Source: Marsupella aquatica (Eukaryota; Marchantiophyta). Taken from it: a stretch of 64,000 bases of DNA. Within the stretch, counting starts at the first letter, position 1, and each line of letters begins with the position of its first letter. The stretch lies in NCBI GenBank assembly GCA_973895155.1, contig OZ316898.1:2976001-3040000 (forward strand), written 5' to 3'. Below are positions 24,301-39,669 of this stretch, one piece after another. Made by a program: the position numbers and the translations under genes. The notes beneath the pieces are model-generated. The model made no database searches, was not told where the DNA came from, and worked only from the letters and a program-made list of their open reading frames with translations.

Positions 24301-24529
24301 CCAAGCACTCAATTATACCCTATACTTTTGGAATCATATGAAGCAGTTTGAAACTGAACTTTAGGAAGCTTGAACTTGGTTACGGTAGAATCGTCGTGGT
24401 TTTCGATGGTTTAGCGTTCCTAGTCGTTGGGACTTGCTGTACAGAGCAGCAGACGTCTTCTCGGATGCACCGTATTTGAAAATGTAGGTGCGCCTTCGTG
24501 AGAAGAAGCGCTACGGATGCAGCAGCAGA

Positions 24530-25460
24530 AGGCTGTGGAGCTCACTGAGAAGACGGGTTCTGCTGTTGTGGTCTGGTGAAGCTCCGAAGATGGCAGTGCG
24601 GTGAAGGGTACGCGTCCTGATCGTGGAGTTTTTCTTCACTGATTGCGTTTGGAATTTCGAAGGCGGAATGCCTGTGTACTGCTTGGCGTTCATCGACGAT
24701 AGCTTTCGACTTTCGAGGTGCAAGCAGACGGAATTCGCCCGAGGCCAGGCCGGGAGAGGGATCCCGAAGACGGGTTGTGCCGTTGTGGTTGGGAGAAGTC
24801 TCTGATCGTGGAGTTTTTCTTCCGTGATGCGTTTGCAATTTCGAAGGAGCAATGTATGTGTACTGCTTTGTGTCCATCTACAATAACTTTCGACTTTCGG
24901 CGCAAGCGAAAGGAATTCGAAGGAGGCCGGGCCGGGAGAGGGATCCCGAAGACGGATTGTGAGGTCTGGAGAAGTTCGGAGGAGGACAATGTGGTGAAGG
25001 GTACACGTCCCCTGGTCGTGGAGTTTTCTTCCCCGATGTAATTGGAATTTCGAAGGAGCGCCACGACGGGAGAGGGATTTTGCCGTGAAACAAGAGGAAC
25101 GTAGCTAGGCGTTAGGAAGGCTGGTCAGAGTAGGCTGTGGAGCTCCCAGAGAGCGCTTCTTTTCTGTAGAACTAAGCAGGATGGCAATTTTGTGAGGAGT
25201 ACACTCTTCTGCTCGTTCGTGGTTGATAGGGAAGACAGTGGAGGTAGGAAGGTGATACAAATTGATCTTTCTGCATAGTCGAGAAAGGGCCAGGCGGGGA
25301 GAGAGACTAGCTAGAACGGAGGCTACCAAGAAAGGCTCGTTGGAGCAGGCTGTGGAGCTCCCAGGAAGGTGTTCTGGTCTGGAGAGGTTTGGAGGACTGC
25401 AATGTGGTGAGGTATACGCGTCCCTGGTCGTGGTTGACAGGGACTTCAGTGGAAGTTAGC
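24530..25460. repeat. Degenerate tandem array upstream of the coiled-coil gene
   Basis: Units of roughly 170-190 bp carry ggctgtggagctc, gtggtgaagggtac(a/g)cgtcc, tcgtggagttttt and aatttcgaagg in the same order. At least three are clear between 24530 and 25095, and two shorter relatives follow to 25460. The gggagagggatcccgaagacg motif occurs twice. Antisense open frames here are by-products of the repeat. Confidence 0.75.
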
Positions 25461-26076
25461 GAAGCTGATCCAAAAGAGAAATAGGCCGCTTGAGCAGCAG
25501 CAGGTTTCAGTTGGACGGTTTATATGCGTGATTGAATAATAGAGGCGAATTTTACCAGCTCGGAAAACTCTTCTGGCGAGTACAGATAGCTGGGTATGCA
25601 TTTTAGTCTGCTACATTTCTGAGCTGCATCGGGGAAGAGGAGAAGACTGTCTTCTGAGCTTGACCGAGGAGGCTACCTTTGTATTCAGCGATGGCTTTCC
25701 TGCCAGTTGCAAAGGTCGAAGTGCTCAAGAAGCGCGTGCTACAAGTTTCCCTTGGTAAAATGGAATTTAAAATTTTGACACGGTAGTCTGGCACATTGCG
25801 ATGGACCTTTTTCTGGACTGCTGTTATCCCTATGATGAGGTCGCTCTCACGGCGTCACGGCATGACATGCACGAATAAAGTTGTGAATTTCTCCGGTGGA
25901 AAAATCTTACTCAGTTACTCGGTTCGTGTTAGTCGATTTTCAAGCAGCGCGCTGGGATAGCTGTAGAGAAAGCTGTGTTTGACGTTCCGACAGTAGTGTT
26001 TCATTAGGATAATTCCTTCCAGTTAGACTAGGAAAGAAAAGCGTTGCGACGTTCATCCCTGGTTTGCCTCGAATAG

Positions 26077-29000
26077 ATGGAAGGAGGTGTCATGGGAGAA
26101 CTAAGGGTGTGTCAGGAGGAAAAGGATATACTGAAACAGAAGCTTCACATTCACCTTGATCGCTGGACACTCGACAAGATCAGATTTGAAGAAATGGCAG
26201 CAAAAGTAAGAGAGTTATGACCCTCCTATCAGCTTTTTGTGGGTGCAAGGTTGTGCGTAGGAAATCTTCTGGTCCCAGCCATCGAGATAACTTACTTACT
26301 TCAATTCATTTTCCTATCAAACACGAAATTCTCTGTTGTCTACGTCTTGAATTTATAGACTTGAGTTTATTACACAAAAAGGGCCAAACAAAGTATAATG
26401 AAGGAAAATTAACGAGGTCCAGTATTGAAGAGTCTGGTCGTGTTGATCCAACTTCACGCAGGCAGCAAGAGAAATTGGTCTCAAAGAAGCTGAGAAAAGC
26501 TATGCAACAGCTCTGAGGGAGATGCGCCTCGGTTCACAGCAACAGCAACTGCTGGTTCTGAAAATGAAACTAGGTTTAACTTCTATTCTCATGACGGTTT
26601 GTTTTCTTAAAGCAATTTCGTTCAACTTGTGTATTATGGGTGCTGCAGCTATTCTAAAGTGAATTACAAGAGTCCCAAATTACTGCCAAAATTCTTTTTT
26701 ATTACTGACCATCCGGAGTAGTTGCCTCTCTGATTTCTTTAACCATTTCATCCCAGACTCGGCACTGGAGGACATGGAGTTGACGGAAATCAGGTTTTCT
26801 GCTCTCAAGTCTCAGTTACAAGAAGAGAGGGTATGTCATAGCTCTCTTATGCATGCTCTGCCTTTCACACACATTCAGTTGTATTCTTGCTGCAGTGCAC
26901 GATTTACATCTTGACTCTTATCTACTCCACGTGACAGAATTGGAATGACTCGATGGAGGAAACTATGCGGGGGATGAAGGCAAGGTTTGCAAAGAAGTTG
27001 GCTAGGGAAAAATCTAAGCTCGTGATAGAAACTGACAGGAAGGTAAAACAACTCCAGAAGTTATTGGATGACAGGGCGCAAAATCACAAGGCAGAAGTCG
27101 AACAGATCGAGGGAAAACATGCTCTGTCTGTTACTCAGCTGAAGGAAGACATCGAGCACCTAGTCTCCCGAGATGCTGACGCGAAGTCACAACAGCTTCA
27201 GCGGAGTCTAGACAGGAAACAGCTGCAGGCACTAGCACGGGAGAGAGACCATCTTAGAGGTGAACTGGAGAAGTGGAACTCGCGTCAGAACGAGATGCAG
27301 GCGATTAAGGACGAAAGGGACAGACTATCTGCGGAAAAAGATCGTTTCATCTCACGCGAGCAAGAAACGGAAGAACTGTTGAAAGAGAGAGATCGACTGA
27401 ACGCGCAACTGGAGGACTTCATCTCATCCGGCAAAGATCATGAGTTGGTGAAGGACAGGAATATGTTGAAACATGAACTTGACCTAAGCAAGGCTCAGCG
27501 ACAAGACGAAGTTAGTGCTCTTATTAGAGAAAGAGATTTCGTTTGGAGTCAGATGAAAAATTTGGACGAAGACTATGAGAACCGAATCAAGAAATTGTCA
27601 GAGCAGAATATGCAAGACAGACAAGAAATTGCCAGATTGAAGAATGAGATTAAACAAGCGAGTGTCGGGAATAATGAGATGATGGTTGAGATGACAATCC
27701 TTAAGCTGGAAGTTAAGCGAGTAGAGGAGCTAGCAATCCAGAAGCAACGCGCCCTCGAAGCAGAGTTGCAAGAGCTCCAGTCCAATTTGGAAAGAGTGAA
27801 GGAAGAGAAGGAGACTTTAATTGCTGCCGCGTTGAAGAAAGAGTCTGTTCTGTTAGAATTGTCGTATCGAAAGGAGACCTTGGAGAGACAGTTGGAATGT
27901 TCTTATCAAGAACATGGAACCGGGACAGTTGGTGATGGTGTCAAGGAGGTGCCGGAGGTCCTGAATGCCGGAGACAGCCCTACTCTGGTATGATCATCGA
28001 TCGTTTGAAGTTCTTTTTCTGGGAGACAGAAAGGGTCAGGCTGCCCCTTCTTGTTTCACTGGTCCTACATACGTGATGAAAGGTCTTGTGTAATTTTACC
28101 GTTCTTCTTAGTTTCTGCCGTCAATCACGTCGTTCGGGCTTGTTCTTGCACTTACGAGGTGAAGTAATTGCGGACTGACTCTTTCAGGACCACGACATAA
28201 TCGAGAGCCAACTTGAGCAAGCCACACAGGTTCATGGGGACGAAGAGAAAAAGTCCGCCCCGTCTGTGGAAGATCTAAGACGCGAAAATGAAAATCTACG
28301 ACGGGAGACCGAAAATCTCAAAGTACTTTATGCCGAACTGGAAGACGCCCTACGTAAAAAATCTCAGGTAAAAATTGACAACTATTTTCTCTGGGGGAGT
28401 ATCAAAGTGATTGGAAACTGTAATGATCTTTGTATGTGTCTGTTCTTCCTCAGAAGCCTGCTAAGGTTACAAATAAGGCAAACCATCGTGATCCAACAAG
28501 TCGCAATCTAAAAGTGGAGCTAGAGGCGGCCGCCACTTCCTGTCCAGCCGATGACAGTCCTCTCACGGAAGGACACGTCCGAAAACCAGTGAGCTTCCAT
28601 CTCATTTTAGAAAATTAGCGTTTTTGCTTATAGATTAGAACACCGCACAGGAACCTCGACGGTTTCTCTACACTTAGCTTTGAATCGCAATTTTCGTTCA
28701 GGTTATTTGTCTCAGTCCCTATGATTTTGACATCTTGGTCATTGGATGGACAGAAGAATAGCCCTGGCAACCAGAAACTGGGCCCGGGCTCAAATTCAAC
28801 TCAACGGAAGAGTAAAGGCGCCTCCAGCAAGTCTAGTCGAGAAGAGGGTCGTTCGTCAGAGCAGTTGAAAATTTATAAAAGGAATACAAGAAGGCTTAAG
28901 AGAATGCCGACTAACGGCAAAAATCCTTCAGACGAGGTAAGTGACTGAATTGAGAGTCAAATGTGCTTCACTTTTCATTTATGTCCGAGTCTGCTCAACC

Positions 29001-30281
29001 CTGTCTACATAACGACCAACAAGCGAAAATGTTCTTCCAAGATTGCTATTGTGCTGTTCTAGCTAGTCAGAGTAGTCTTTTGCATCGTCCAGATTCAAAA
29101 GTTATTGTGACTGTCATGAGGATCCAGGAGTTTTTCTAGGGGCCTGATCTTTTCTGTTTTGAACAGTCTCTAGTTCATAAGAGAATGAAGATGGCAAAAG
29201 TCTTTTGTCAGAGTCAGTCGGAGTTGGGTTGTTTGAGTTGAATTCTAGAGATAGGAGCTCGAGGAGCGATCAACAGCCTCCGCTGAGATGATATATTGAC
29301 TGAGACATCTGCTTCGTCAAATGTGCTGAGATTGCCATTTTGGTTTCGTCACGGCTTGGAATTGTCACGGACTAATTACTGGTTTAAAAAGTTCGCTTTC
29401 AAGATGTACCTTCTCCATGAGATTGACTGATGACTTGATCTCCCAGAATGCCATCGTTCCGTCCCCAAAGAAGTTGAGGCCGAGGACTCGAGTTGACTAT
29501 TCAGATTCATTGGGTAATGCCGATGGCAAAAATGGTCAAGCGCCAGTGAAGAAGAGGAGAAGAGTTGAAGATGAAAACTTCGAATCAACCCAGGTGACTT
29601 AGAGCTATACTGTAACCATGCTTGCGTCACAAATTAGTGGGAACCAGAGGCAGTAATGATAATGATAATTATATATACATACACCTAGGTCCGGAAAGCA
29701 ACGCTTCGATCTTCTGCAATATCGTGAACGAGGCATTTCCGAGAGGTGGTTTTAGTTTTAGAGTCTCTTTTTTCTCTCTATATTTCCTATTTAGACCACC
29801 ATTCCAACTCTCCTCCACAACCAAAACCCCCAGGTTGAGATATGGGTGCAATGCAACCATCACCTGGTATGCTTTCTTATCATTCGGTGTTGTAAGAGTG
29901 TTGATGTTAACCCTGCCTGCTTACGAGACAATTCGAAGCTTAATAGTAACCGATTTCAGAGTGCGGAACAGTCGGCAAGCTTTGCTTGAGGATGTTAACT
30001 TGATGTGCTCTCCTTCGTATGTTGTAGTTAGCAGGATCGCTAATGGTTTGTTTGCGATCTTGCAGAATGAAAGGCCTCCTCTTCATACGCTTCATCACAA
30101 CCAAAGGAGCAGCACCAAATCAGTAGGTCGGACATCATCGTCGAGCAAGGACCCACTTCCTGTGTCTTCCAAGAAGTCACTTGTCGGGTCGCCTACTAAA
30201 ACTAGCAAAGGGATGGTCAACTACTTCTCAGCTGCATTTCATGTACCCAAACTCAAAACACCTGTGCATTTGAGGACTTGA
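26077..30281 (+). CDS. Long coiled-coil protein, 741 aa, function unknown
   Basis: Nine exons in consistent phase: 26077-26205, 26462-26573, 26757-26830, 26938-27987, 28188-28367, 28454-28588, 28754-28936, 29447-29593 and 30066-30281. Residues 1 to about 520 are almost uninterrupted heptad-type coiled coil (ERDHLRGELEKW, ERDRLNAQLEDF, ENENLRRETENLKVLYAELE). The C-terminal 220 residues are Ser/Lys-rich and disordered, with basic clusters that could be nuclear signals (KKLRPRTR, VKKRRRV), and the tail ends VNYFSAAFHVPKLKTPVHLRT without its last residues repeated elsewhere. A coiled coil plus basic tail suits a nuclear scaffold such as a synaptonemal, kinetochore or lamina-like protein, but nothing diagnostic is visible. 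The start at 26077 directly follows a possible acceptor (gaatag), so an upstream coding exon is possible. Confidence 0.8.
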
Positions 30282-31386
30282 AAATGGCCGGTAAGGTAAA
30301 GATTATTGTTCCTGCAGTTTGCAAGGGAATGCCCACGCAAGCCTAGTCGCAATGCTGAAGCTATGTAAGATGAGTTTAATGAGTCAAATGCTTCTTGATG
30401 TAGTCTTTCTGGAAAAATCCATTGCACCCCATCAGGCTTCCTTCTCTCAATTTCACTTGTATCCACAAGTTGAATGTCTCATCAGACATGTTGTATAAGA
30501 GTGTGGTCTGAGTTCTAAGAACTTCATCTCTCCCTTATCTTCTTTTGCTTAAGGGACAACAATCTTTGTTGATTGTGCTAACCATTGTATAGAGTGAGTC
30601 TATCTGGGAGTCTATCTGGGTAGTTTATTGTCAACCTTGGTTCACATGATTTTCCCCATCTTCCAATGATGTTCTTCAAAATTCAGATCATTTACACTTA
30701 ACATGTCTAACAAAACTTTCAACTTGTGAATACAAGTCTATGAAAATCAAGAGGAAACTAAAATAATAGTGCACAGTAGGTTCCTCCAGAATGACCTTAT
30801 AAAGAAAGATTTGCCTCATTGACTTAGACAAGCATAGTCTTTATCTGTCCAGAGAGCAAGACCCTGTGTGAACTCAATCCACCACATCGTTCACAGCAAG
30901 AGCATCCACCTCACACAAGAGGGGGCAAGAAGCATTCATTTCAGGACATTTATTCATCCATCAATAATAAGGGAGTTGTACACGAGATAATGACATTTAG
31001 CTGATATTGTAGCTTGCAATTGTAGCAGCAGAAAGGCTCCCTCGACCTACCTCGCCTAAAACTACCCTGATTACCCCCACCTTGAATGTAAACAAAGATG
31101 CAAAGGAAAACCAACACCTAGCATAAAGAAGGATTCCATGCAATTTCTTTTTCATGTTGCCCCCATCCCTGTTTTTGTTTGCGTCCTCACTTTTTGTGGA
31201 CTCACCCGCTTTCAGTTATACCCTCAGCTATAGTCACTGTCTAGAGTGAATGTCTAGAGGCTTAAGACTAGACAGTAGGCCAGGGAATAACTTTTGATTG
31301 TGTGTCATTAGTTAGATTCCTCAACTCTCCTAGTCCAGATCTTACATTGTGTCCTAGGTTCGATTTGTTTATCCACAGCCACTGCG

Positions 31387-31512
31387 CAATTCTTACTAGG
31401 CCTGCTAACGAAGCAATTTCACATCAGCCAATTCTTACTAGGCCTGCTAACGAAGCAATTTCACATCAGGCAATTCTAACTAGGCCTGCTAGCCAAGCAA
31501 TTTCACATCAGG
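31387..31512. repeat. 42-bp tandem repeat, three copies
   Basis: The unit caattcttactaggcctgct followed by aacgaagcaatttcacatcag is repeated three times, the last copy with three changes. Confidence 0.9.
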
Positions 31513-34500
31513 TTCAATGTTGGAGGTTTACTCAGTGAACTTCCTTTCTCACAAATTCACCAGAACAGGAGTTCAATATATCCTGGAATTCCAAACCAAC
31601 TTGCAGGGGTGAGTGGGAGAGAGGAAATCCGGTGGAGTAAACATCAGAGTTATCAAATGAAGAAACATTTGTTCCCTTCTCACAAGAGTGTTGCTTCACA
31701 CATTGCACAAAACAAAGCAACTTGTGTCCAAACTCAAAGAAGCAACCAAAAATATATATATCAACTAATGTTCAGCAAAGGAATTTTTTGGCAAGGATAG
31801 GGTGGCAAAGGAGTTGACAAATGCAGATTGAAATGTGTGCTAAATATTAGGAAACAAACAGCAATCCAAACTTAGAGTGCTTGACGAATCTTACTACAAA
31901 AGTGCCAACTGAAATGTACTTTTAAGAGCCTGGGTCTACTTAGAATGAAGCCTCTAGACCATAACTCCATGGCCATCATGTGCATGGAAAAATTCATGTG
32001 CATGGGAAAAACTCATGACTATGATGTATGTCAAATGGTATATGCAGGTTTTTTGTGATAATTTCTAAGAAATACATTCCAAAAAATGGGCACTATGGCC
32101 CCACCACAACATATGTGCATAGAAAGAAGGATGTGCATACAAAGAGGGATGTGCATACAAAGGAGAATAGTATATTATATATGGTTATTAAACTGATGGG
32201 TTTCTTTATCATTTCATTACCCTTCAAAATATGTGAATAGATAATATATTTTGGTAACACTTTATTGTCCTCTCCGCTATTCACGTTCAAAGAACAGGTA
32301 GTCAGGGCTATTCAAATTGAAAGCAGTTGTATAGGAAAAAGTTGTGGGGTGAAATGGCAGGAGGGGATCGATGAGGGAGCATTCAAGCACACTGTCCCTC
32401 GACTGCACATTTGGAGCAAGAGCATTGAAGCAGACTATCCCTCAACTCCATGGAGAAGGAAGTGATTGTTGCTTGTAGGCCTGCCCTCCACTCCAACTAC
32501 AAAATTAGGCTTCTCTTCTGAAGAGAGGATGCAGCAGACTCAATGCCTTGATCCGGTGCATCTTCGACACGTGCCTTGCTGGCCCACATGGAACCTCATG
32601 CATGGAACCCCTTACCCCAACTTGGGTTACAAGCAGCATCACCTTGCTTGAACAAGTATACTCCCCCTATCCATGTACTTATTGTCCCTATACCTGATTT
32701 TACTAGATTTATGGTTTATAAGATGGATCTTAAAACTAGCAGCAAACTCTATGACTATTGTATGCATATATGGAGGGAGGGTACATTTGGAAATTTAAAG
32801 GAGCTATGGGAAGTGTTTTTCCCCCAAAAACCTTTGTTCCATCTCCAAGCTCTCCAAGGCGCCTTCAATCGTCTAGAATCTTGGGCAAGATTGAAATAGT
32901 TTGCTGCCTCAAGATACAATCTATTATGAAACACTAACTGAGCTACAGGCATGGGGTCCAGAGCTTTACTAGGCAATTAAAGACTAACTCACCTACAGAC
33001 ACATTCTTTAAATCACCACTATCAAAATAGATGCTACCATGAACGATAGATAGAACCCAAGCAAAGTCATTTTGAGTCTCCTCAAACTAACTTGTCCCTA
33101 TCTCCCAACTGGCTCTATAAAAATCAGCCTAACTTCCACTCATTGACCAAGTCCTTCTAGTAAATATAGTAGTAACACATCTAACCGTAACTAAACACCT
33201 GACTATGACTAGACTAACTGAGGTAACATAGTAACTCTTAAGAGTAAATCTCCAACACAAATCTCTGAATAGAAAAAAGAAAACAACATTGAATGATGCT
33301 TCCTTAGAAATTGCACAAACAAAAATGACAGCCACACCCAAAGCTAGACTTGCCTCCTTGCACTACAGCAACACTAGAAATACCTTGGATGGAGAATGCA
33401 AAACGAGCCTCCAAAAAGCCATGTTTGACCACGGATTCCTTGTGCTAAAACAGACTGGGCAGTCTAACCAAAAGAGGCTGCAGGCAGTAATTCTCATGTT
33501 TACAGGTCACATTTAAGTGACTGCTTAGCGTGCCATCTCAACACTTTTTCAGGTTTGGCATGTATTCATCTGAGCTTCACAACAACCCCCTCATTCCATC
33601 CAGACTTCATTTTCAAATGTATAAATCAAACTTGCATTTTTTGTACCATTGCAAAGCACTAACTTGGCACATTTTCTCATATTTATTTTTAAGAATATTT
33701 GGCTGAAAGTTAGTTGGGGCATGGGAGAGAGGAACTCAATGTCTCAACTGCCATTGCCCTTAACAACATGGCCTGAACAAATCTTGTATGTGATTCACAT
33801 CATTGCACACCATGCCTGGACAATAATCACATTCCATCCATAACACTAAGTATGCAAGAGTGCACAATAGGGCTTCTTATTCTTTCAAGTGAACTTCAGG
33901 TGACCTGCTCCAAAAGGTCACCCCCCCCAACAAAAAAAAACAAATCACACACCAAACAATATTTGCAATGGAATGAAACATGGGGTGACGTGGTTGCTAT
34001 GGGTTCACAACATAACTATTGTGGGGTCCTGTGCAAGGATTTTTTAATCTAATTTTGAGTTATTTTCTATTAATTTTATAAAATAAATAACATCCGCTCT
34101 ATGGTGCGTCTGTTTACCCTGCGCCAACATGTTTTTTTACAAATGTTCTCAGTAGTTTGCTCAATGGGCAGTTCACACAAAGATGCCACGCGTCACTTCA
34201 TGATTTGCCTGTGTGCAAAGACATGATTAGAAAAGCGGCACACGAGAAGTCAGAGTGTTTAATTTTTGCCTATTGTAACCAAAAACATTTGAGGTATAAG
34301 GGGATGTCAGGCACATATGCGTATGATTGTATGAATCATCAAATTCAATCTGATGATGTGAATTTATCACGGGAATAACTAGGCTAGTCAAGTTTGGTTG
34401 TCGCCACTTAGCCACCAGTTTAATGTGTATTAGTACTTTTCAATACGGGTATCTTTAAAGACCTCAAACTTCTTTCCTTTGAGAGAGGAGTAATCTCTAA

Positions 34501-34941
34501 TCTTCATTAAGTATTTGATTTTGACTGGACTAGCTATGCTTACATAGTAACTCTAGATCCAAGAAAATATGCCCAAGAGGACTCAGGTCAGATTTAGAGC
34601 ACACCCTAGCTTGCCAAGCTTGAGTGTTATGAGACTTGGACAAAAAATTGCCAACACAAATAAGGCAAAAATAAACTTGGGTCTATGCCCAATGATCCAT
34701 GGCCTCTTTAGGAGGCTACTGGCAATAATCACCAAGGGTGGTCTAATTCCCTCAGGTTTTTTTAAAGCCTCCTAGGGTTACCTCTCAGGGCCATGGGTTT
34801 ACACCGACTCCTTGGTGTGACACTCTGTACGTGTAAAAGAAGGGTGGAGTAGCGATAAAGGACAGATCGTCCGACCGAATCGGGAGCCGTCAGATGGAAA
34901 TCGCATCGCACGGCCTCAGGTCACCCTCTGCTGGCCCGAAG

Positions 34942-34953
34942 CCCTAACCCTAA
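34942..34953 (+). promoter_or_regulatory. Telo-box in the RPS4 promoter region
   Basis: ccctaaccctaa lies about 195 bp upstream of the RPS4 ATG. Telo-boxes (aaaccctaa) are established promoter elements of plant ribosomal-protein and other translation genes. Confidence 0.6.
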
Positions 34954-35145
34954 TTGTATGTTTGTTCGGTATCGCTTTACCTCTCTTCTCGTTTTGACAA
35001 AAGTTGCGAAGTCCCTCGAGACTCTTCCTTTCGTGCTGCTGGCCCCCGCAGAAGCAAAGCAGTCGCAGCAGCAGGACATCGAGAGTAGGAGCGGAGGTCG
35101 AAGGAAGATTGTCTGTGCGTTGCGGTTCTCAGCCTCTTCGCAACC

Positions 35146-36645
<1,500 letters not shown>

Positions 36646-38454
36646 TTTTTGTTATCTGGTGGTTGAGGGTATTTGCAGGGCTCAGAGTTTTGTAATGCAG
36701 CTATTCCGGGCCCTCGCTCTTCTTAGTAGGGCTGGTGACCCTCGGCTTGATGTTAGGGTTAGTGATCCCGACTCTAGACAGCTTCTGTCACACTTGAATA
36801 TTTTTAACAGATTCTGTCACACCTGAATATTTGTAGAGTGCGCAGTGCTTTGTGAGCAAGTTGATAACGAAATGTTTTGAATTCTTCGGAGTTTTTGTGA
36901 TCTACGGATACGGTATTCTGACAGATCTGTTCGGATTCTCAACAACTCACCATAATAATGACCAACAAACTCTATATCTCTATCAGAAGTTTGCTTTCGA
37001 GGTCCCGTTGGTCGCTTTAACAGCCCCATTTTCAGATCGTCAGCTCTTCTCGTCTTCTTCGCCATGTGGGTGGGATGAATTGGGCGGATGGAGGAAAGCT
37101 GAGGGGCAGTGGAAATAGCTGTTAGATATTGACCCAGTAATTCGTCTGAGTTTAAACGTCGGCAAATCGCACGTTGTCGGTCAAATAATTTTCTAAGACC
37201 CTCTCATGAACGAACTGTGTACCATTAGAATCTTTCGTTGGCTCTTTCGGTCCAGCACTACCATCAGAGATGCGGACTATCGATCAAGTTTCCAAAAGTT
37301 TTACCAGGCTGGGTTCTAATTCGGAGGACTCACCCTCCGCCATCTTGTCATGATATCCTGATCTCCCCGAGTTCAATTTAACCATGATCCCGTAGTGAGA
37401 TGCAGAAATGGTTTTGCGTATTGAATCCTTGCAACTGATTGGACTCGGAAAAGTTACTCCGTATCTATAGAAGCATGGTTATTGCTGGGAAGTTCGTTTT
37501 AGTATCCTGGATCATGCAACATCTCTTAGCTTAAGTTTGGATCTGTTTGGAGGAATCTGCGACTTCATCTTCTGTTGGGCATTTCAGAATGTTAGGTTTA
37601 TGGTGTTTGTCAATGTGGTTCAAATAATGCGGACAGTCCTGTTATCTCAGTCTTTTTCTTTGATATGTAGTTGGCATCCTCTTGTTTTCCTCAGGTCAGG
37701 TATGTTATTATGGTCTTTGTCCTAACCGAATGGATGGCAAGAATAGTCCTGCGATTTGCTCTTCTATGAAGAATTGATTTATCTTATAAATTTACTTGGC
37801 TCTTAGATTGTGCTTACTTCACCCGGAACTAGGAACAGACCTGGTGGCCTTTTTAAATTTTAAAGACATTCGGAGCCAGAGCCTATGCTAGAGGTCCTTT
37901 TCGGAAGAGTAGTTTAAAATGAAAGGCTTTCGTTCGCCTGAACGTACGCAGATCATTTCGCACATAAGGGATTTTAATTGCAACACGTTACAATATACTC
38001 GTCTGCGAATTTCTTCTTTCCCTTGTATCAAAGAGGAACATTCCCCTGAGATCATGTAAGTATCCAACATCGATAGGAAGGAGCAATTAATTGTGAACAT
38101 GGGCATAAATGTATACTTTTCCTACAAAACACAAACCCAAATGTGTAAGATTTTCTCCCCAATCTGTTTATTACAACTTGGTTCCCTGACTTGCTGTTTT
38201 AATTGATCTCCACACTTTTAGTTGTAGACATTTGGTTTAGTTGACCTCCCGGCCTTTTTTAGGAGACTTGTGGGGAGAGACTATGAACCAGGTTGAGGTC
38301 TGATGAAACGGACTCCTACATGATCATATCTTTCCAATGTCCCCCGAGTTACCATGGATGGGTCCTTTGGTTGATCGTACAGGTTTACTTTTCAAGAAGT
38401 GTCTATGTATCCAATGGAACAGCTCTCCATGATTGTGAGAGATTAAGTTGACTA

Positions 38455-38815
38455 TAGTCAACTGATCCCCTTACCTGGTGCACCCGATGCGACCACCACC
38501 AACAGGAAGACTTGATACACTGCATATGGAGCTGCCCGGTCTCAGCAGTGGTCTGGCAGTGGGTGCACTTCGTACTGCAAAACACAGCCATCACTAGGAG
38601 CATCTTGATTCATCGTCAACCAGCTCACATTTTTGTTGGTCTCCTCTTCCTGAGGTGTAGGACATACCTGAAAAATTATGGCACACCCTAAGGCAATCGT
38701 TTGCTGGAACCTATGGAAAGATCGCAGCTCGCACTTCTTGGAGCTCACCAGATCGCTAGCAGTGGCAGTCATTCACAAGTCTTGGCATAGGCTTGGAATT
38801 TACCTTTGTAAGGAT
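38455..38815 (+). pseudogene. LINE retrotransposon fragment, zinc-binding region after the reverse transcriptase
   Basis: The plus strand encodes WCTRCDHHQQEDLIHCIWSC followed by PVSAVVWQWV, the C-x2-C...H-x4-C pattern of the zf-RVT segment of plant LINE ORF2. After a frame change, AIVCWNLWKDRSSHFLE matches the usual continuation of that region. Frameshifts and stops make it inactive. Only a few hundred bases survive. Confidence 0.6.
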
Positions 38816-39669
38816 TGGGCCCAACATCATTGAAGGATAAGGGCTGGTAAATCCACTTCTGCAGAGGCTCTCGGTAACATGTCCTGTACATGAGGAAATT
38901 CTGCAAGTTACACCTGTCCCCCCCACGTCCCCCGTGAACTTCCTTACCTTTCAGGAGTTGAAGTGACAATGCAGGCTAGACTGATAGTATTGGTTATTAT
39001 CATGGACCCCCTGTTAGGTACCCCGCCGGTTCCTTTTCATTGGCCGGTCTTTTGGAGTGTCGCTCCTGCTATGGTGGTTAAATTTCTAGTTTACCATGAC
39101 TTAGAGTGTCGGGCCTAAATGATTGTCATGAGCATTCGATCTAGACAAATCATGGCTTGAGTGAATGATTGTCATGGCCCAAATGATTTGAGGTTGGATT
39201 CGTTACTTGTTTAGGGATGGATCCGCTAGTCTTGACAAATGGATTGTCAAACAAATGAAGTAGTTGTTGGACTATTTGTGATGTAGTCCCGCTCCTCTGG
39301 TTGAACTGTTCTATGTCATTTAATCTTGACAAATTGACTATTGGACGGATAAAGTAGTCCCGTACGTGGGCTCCTCCCCCAGCTCCTCCATAAGGTTTCC
39401 TCAGTTTGCTCGTTTCATATTCTCCGGATGCACAGTACTCCTGAAATTGCACTCCCCCACTTTGACTTTGAACTGTGACACAAAGCTAAACAGCATTTAG
39501 ATTTCAAATGTTCAAGACTCCTAGTACTTTCAAAAATTATAAGCCTCTGTAATCCCAGTTTATTTTGAAACAAGGAACATGAATCTATTTTGGGCAAAAC
39601 TCTCACTTCATTATCAGCCGACTACCTGATCATCTGGTACTAGGACTTTCTATGATGCATGTTGCTAAC

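Larger units (their letters stand above)
23062..26076. other. Spacer and 5' flank of the coiled-coil gene
   Basis: Contains a roughly 68-bp direct repeat (23352-23419 and 23558-23624), SINE-like copies at 23.7-24.3 kb and a degenerate tandem array at 24.53-25.46 kb. An ATG at 25690 opens a 21-codon stretch ending before gtaaaa, but its phase does not join the next exon, so I did not use it. Confidence 0.5.
30282..35145. other. Spacer between the coiled-coil gene and RPS4
   Basis: AT-rich, with two small tandem repeats (31387-31512 and about 32113-32160) and a poly-C/poly-A tract near 33920. Short open frames lack recognisable domains. I see no gene until the RPS4 promoter. Confidence 0.55.

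Noticed and set aside
24511-25064. Minus-strand frames with a repeated GIPLPARP-type peptide
   Set aside because: The repetition comes from the DNA tandem array; frames overlap in two registers and have no ATG context or domain.
29622-30281. 219-codon plus-strand frame over the last exons of the coiled-coil gene
   Set aside because: It runs through the last intron; splice signals and phase support the separate exons 29447-29593 and 30066-30281.
37300-37395. Possible tRNA (ggaggactcaccctccgcc stretch)
   Set aside because: No acceptor stem pairs and the A/B box spacing is wrong.
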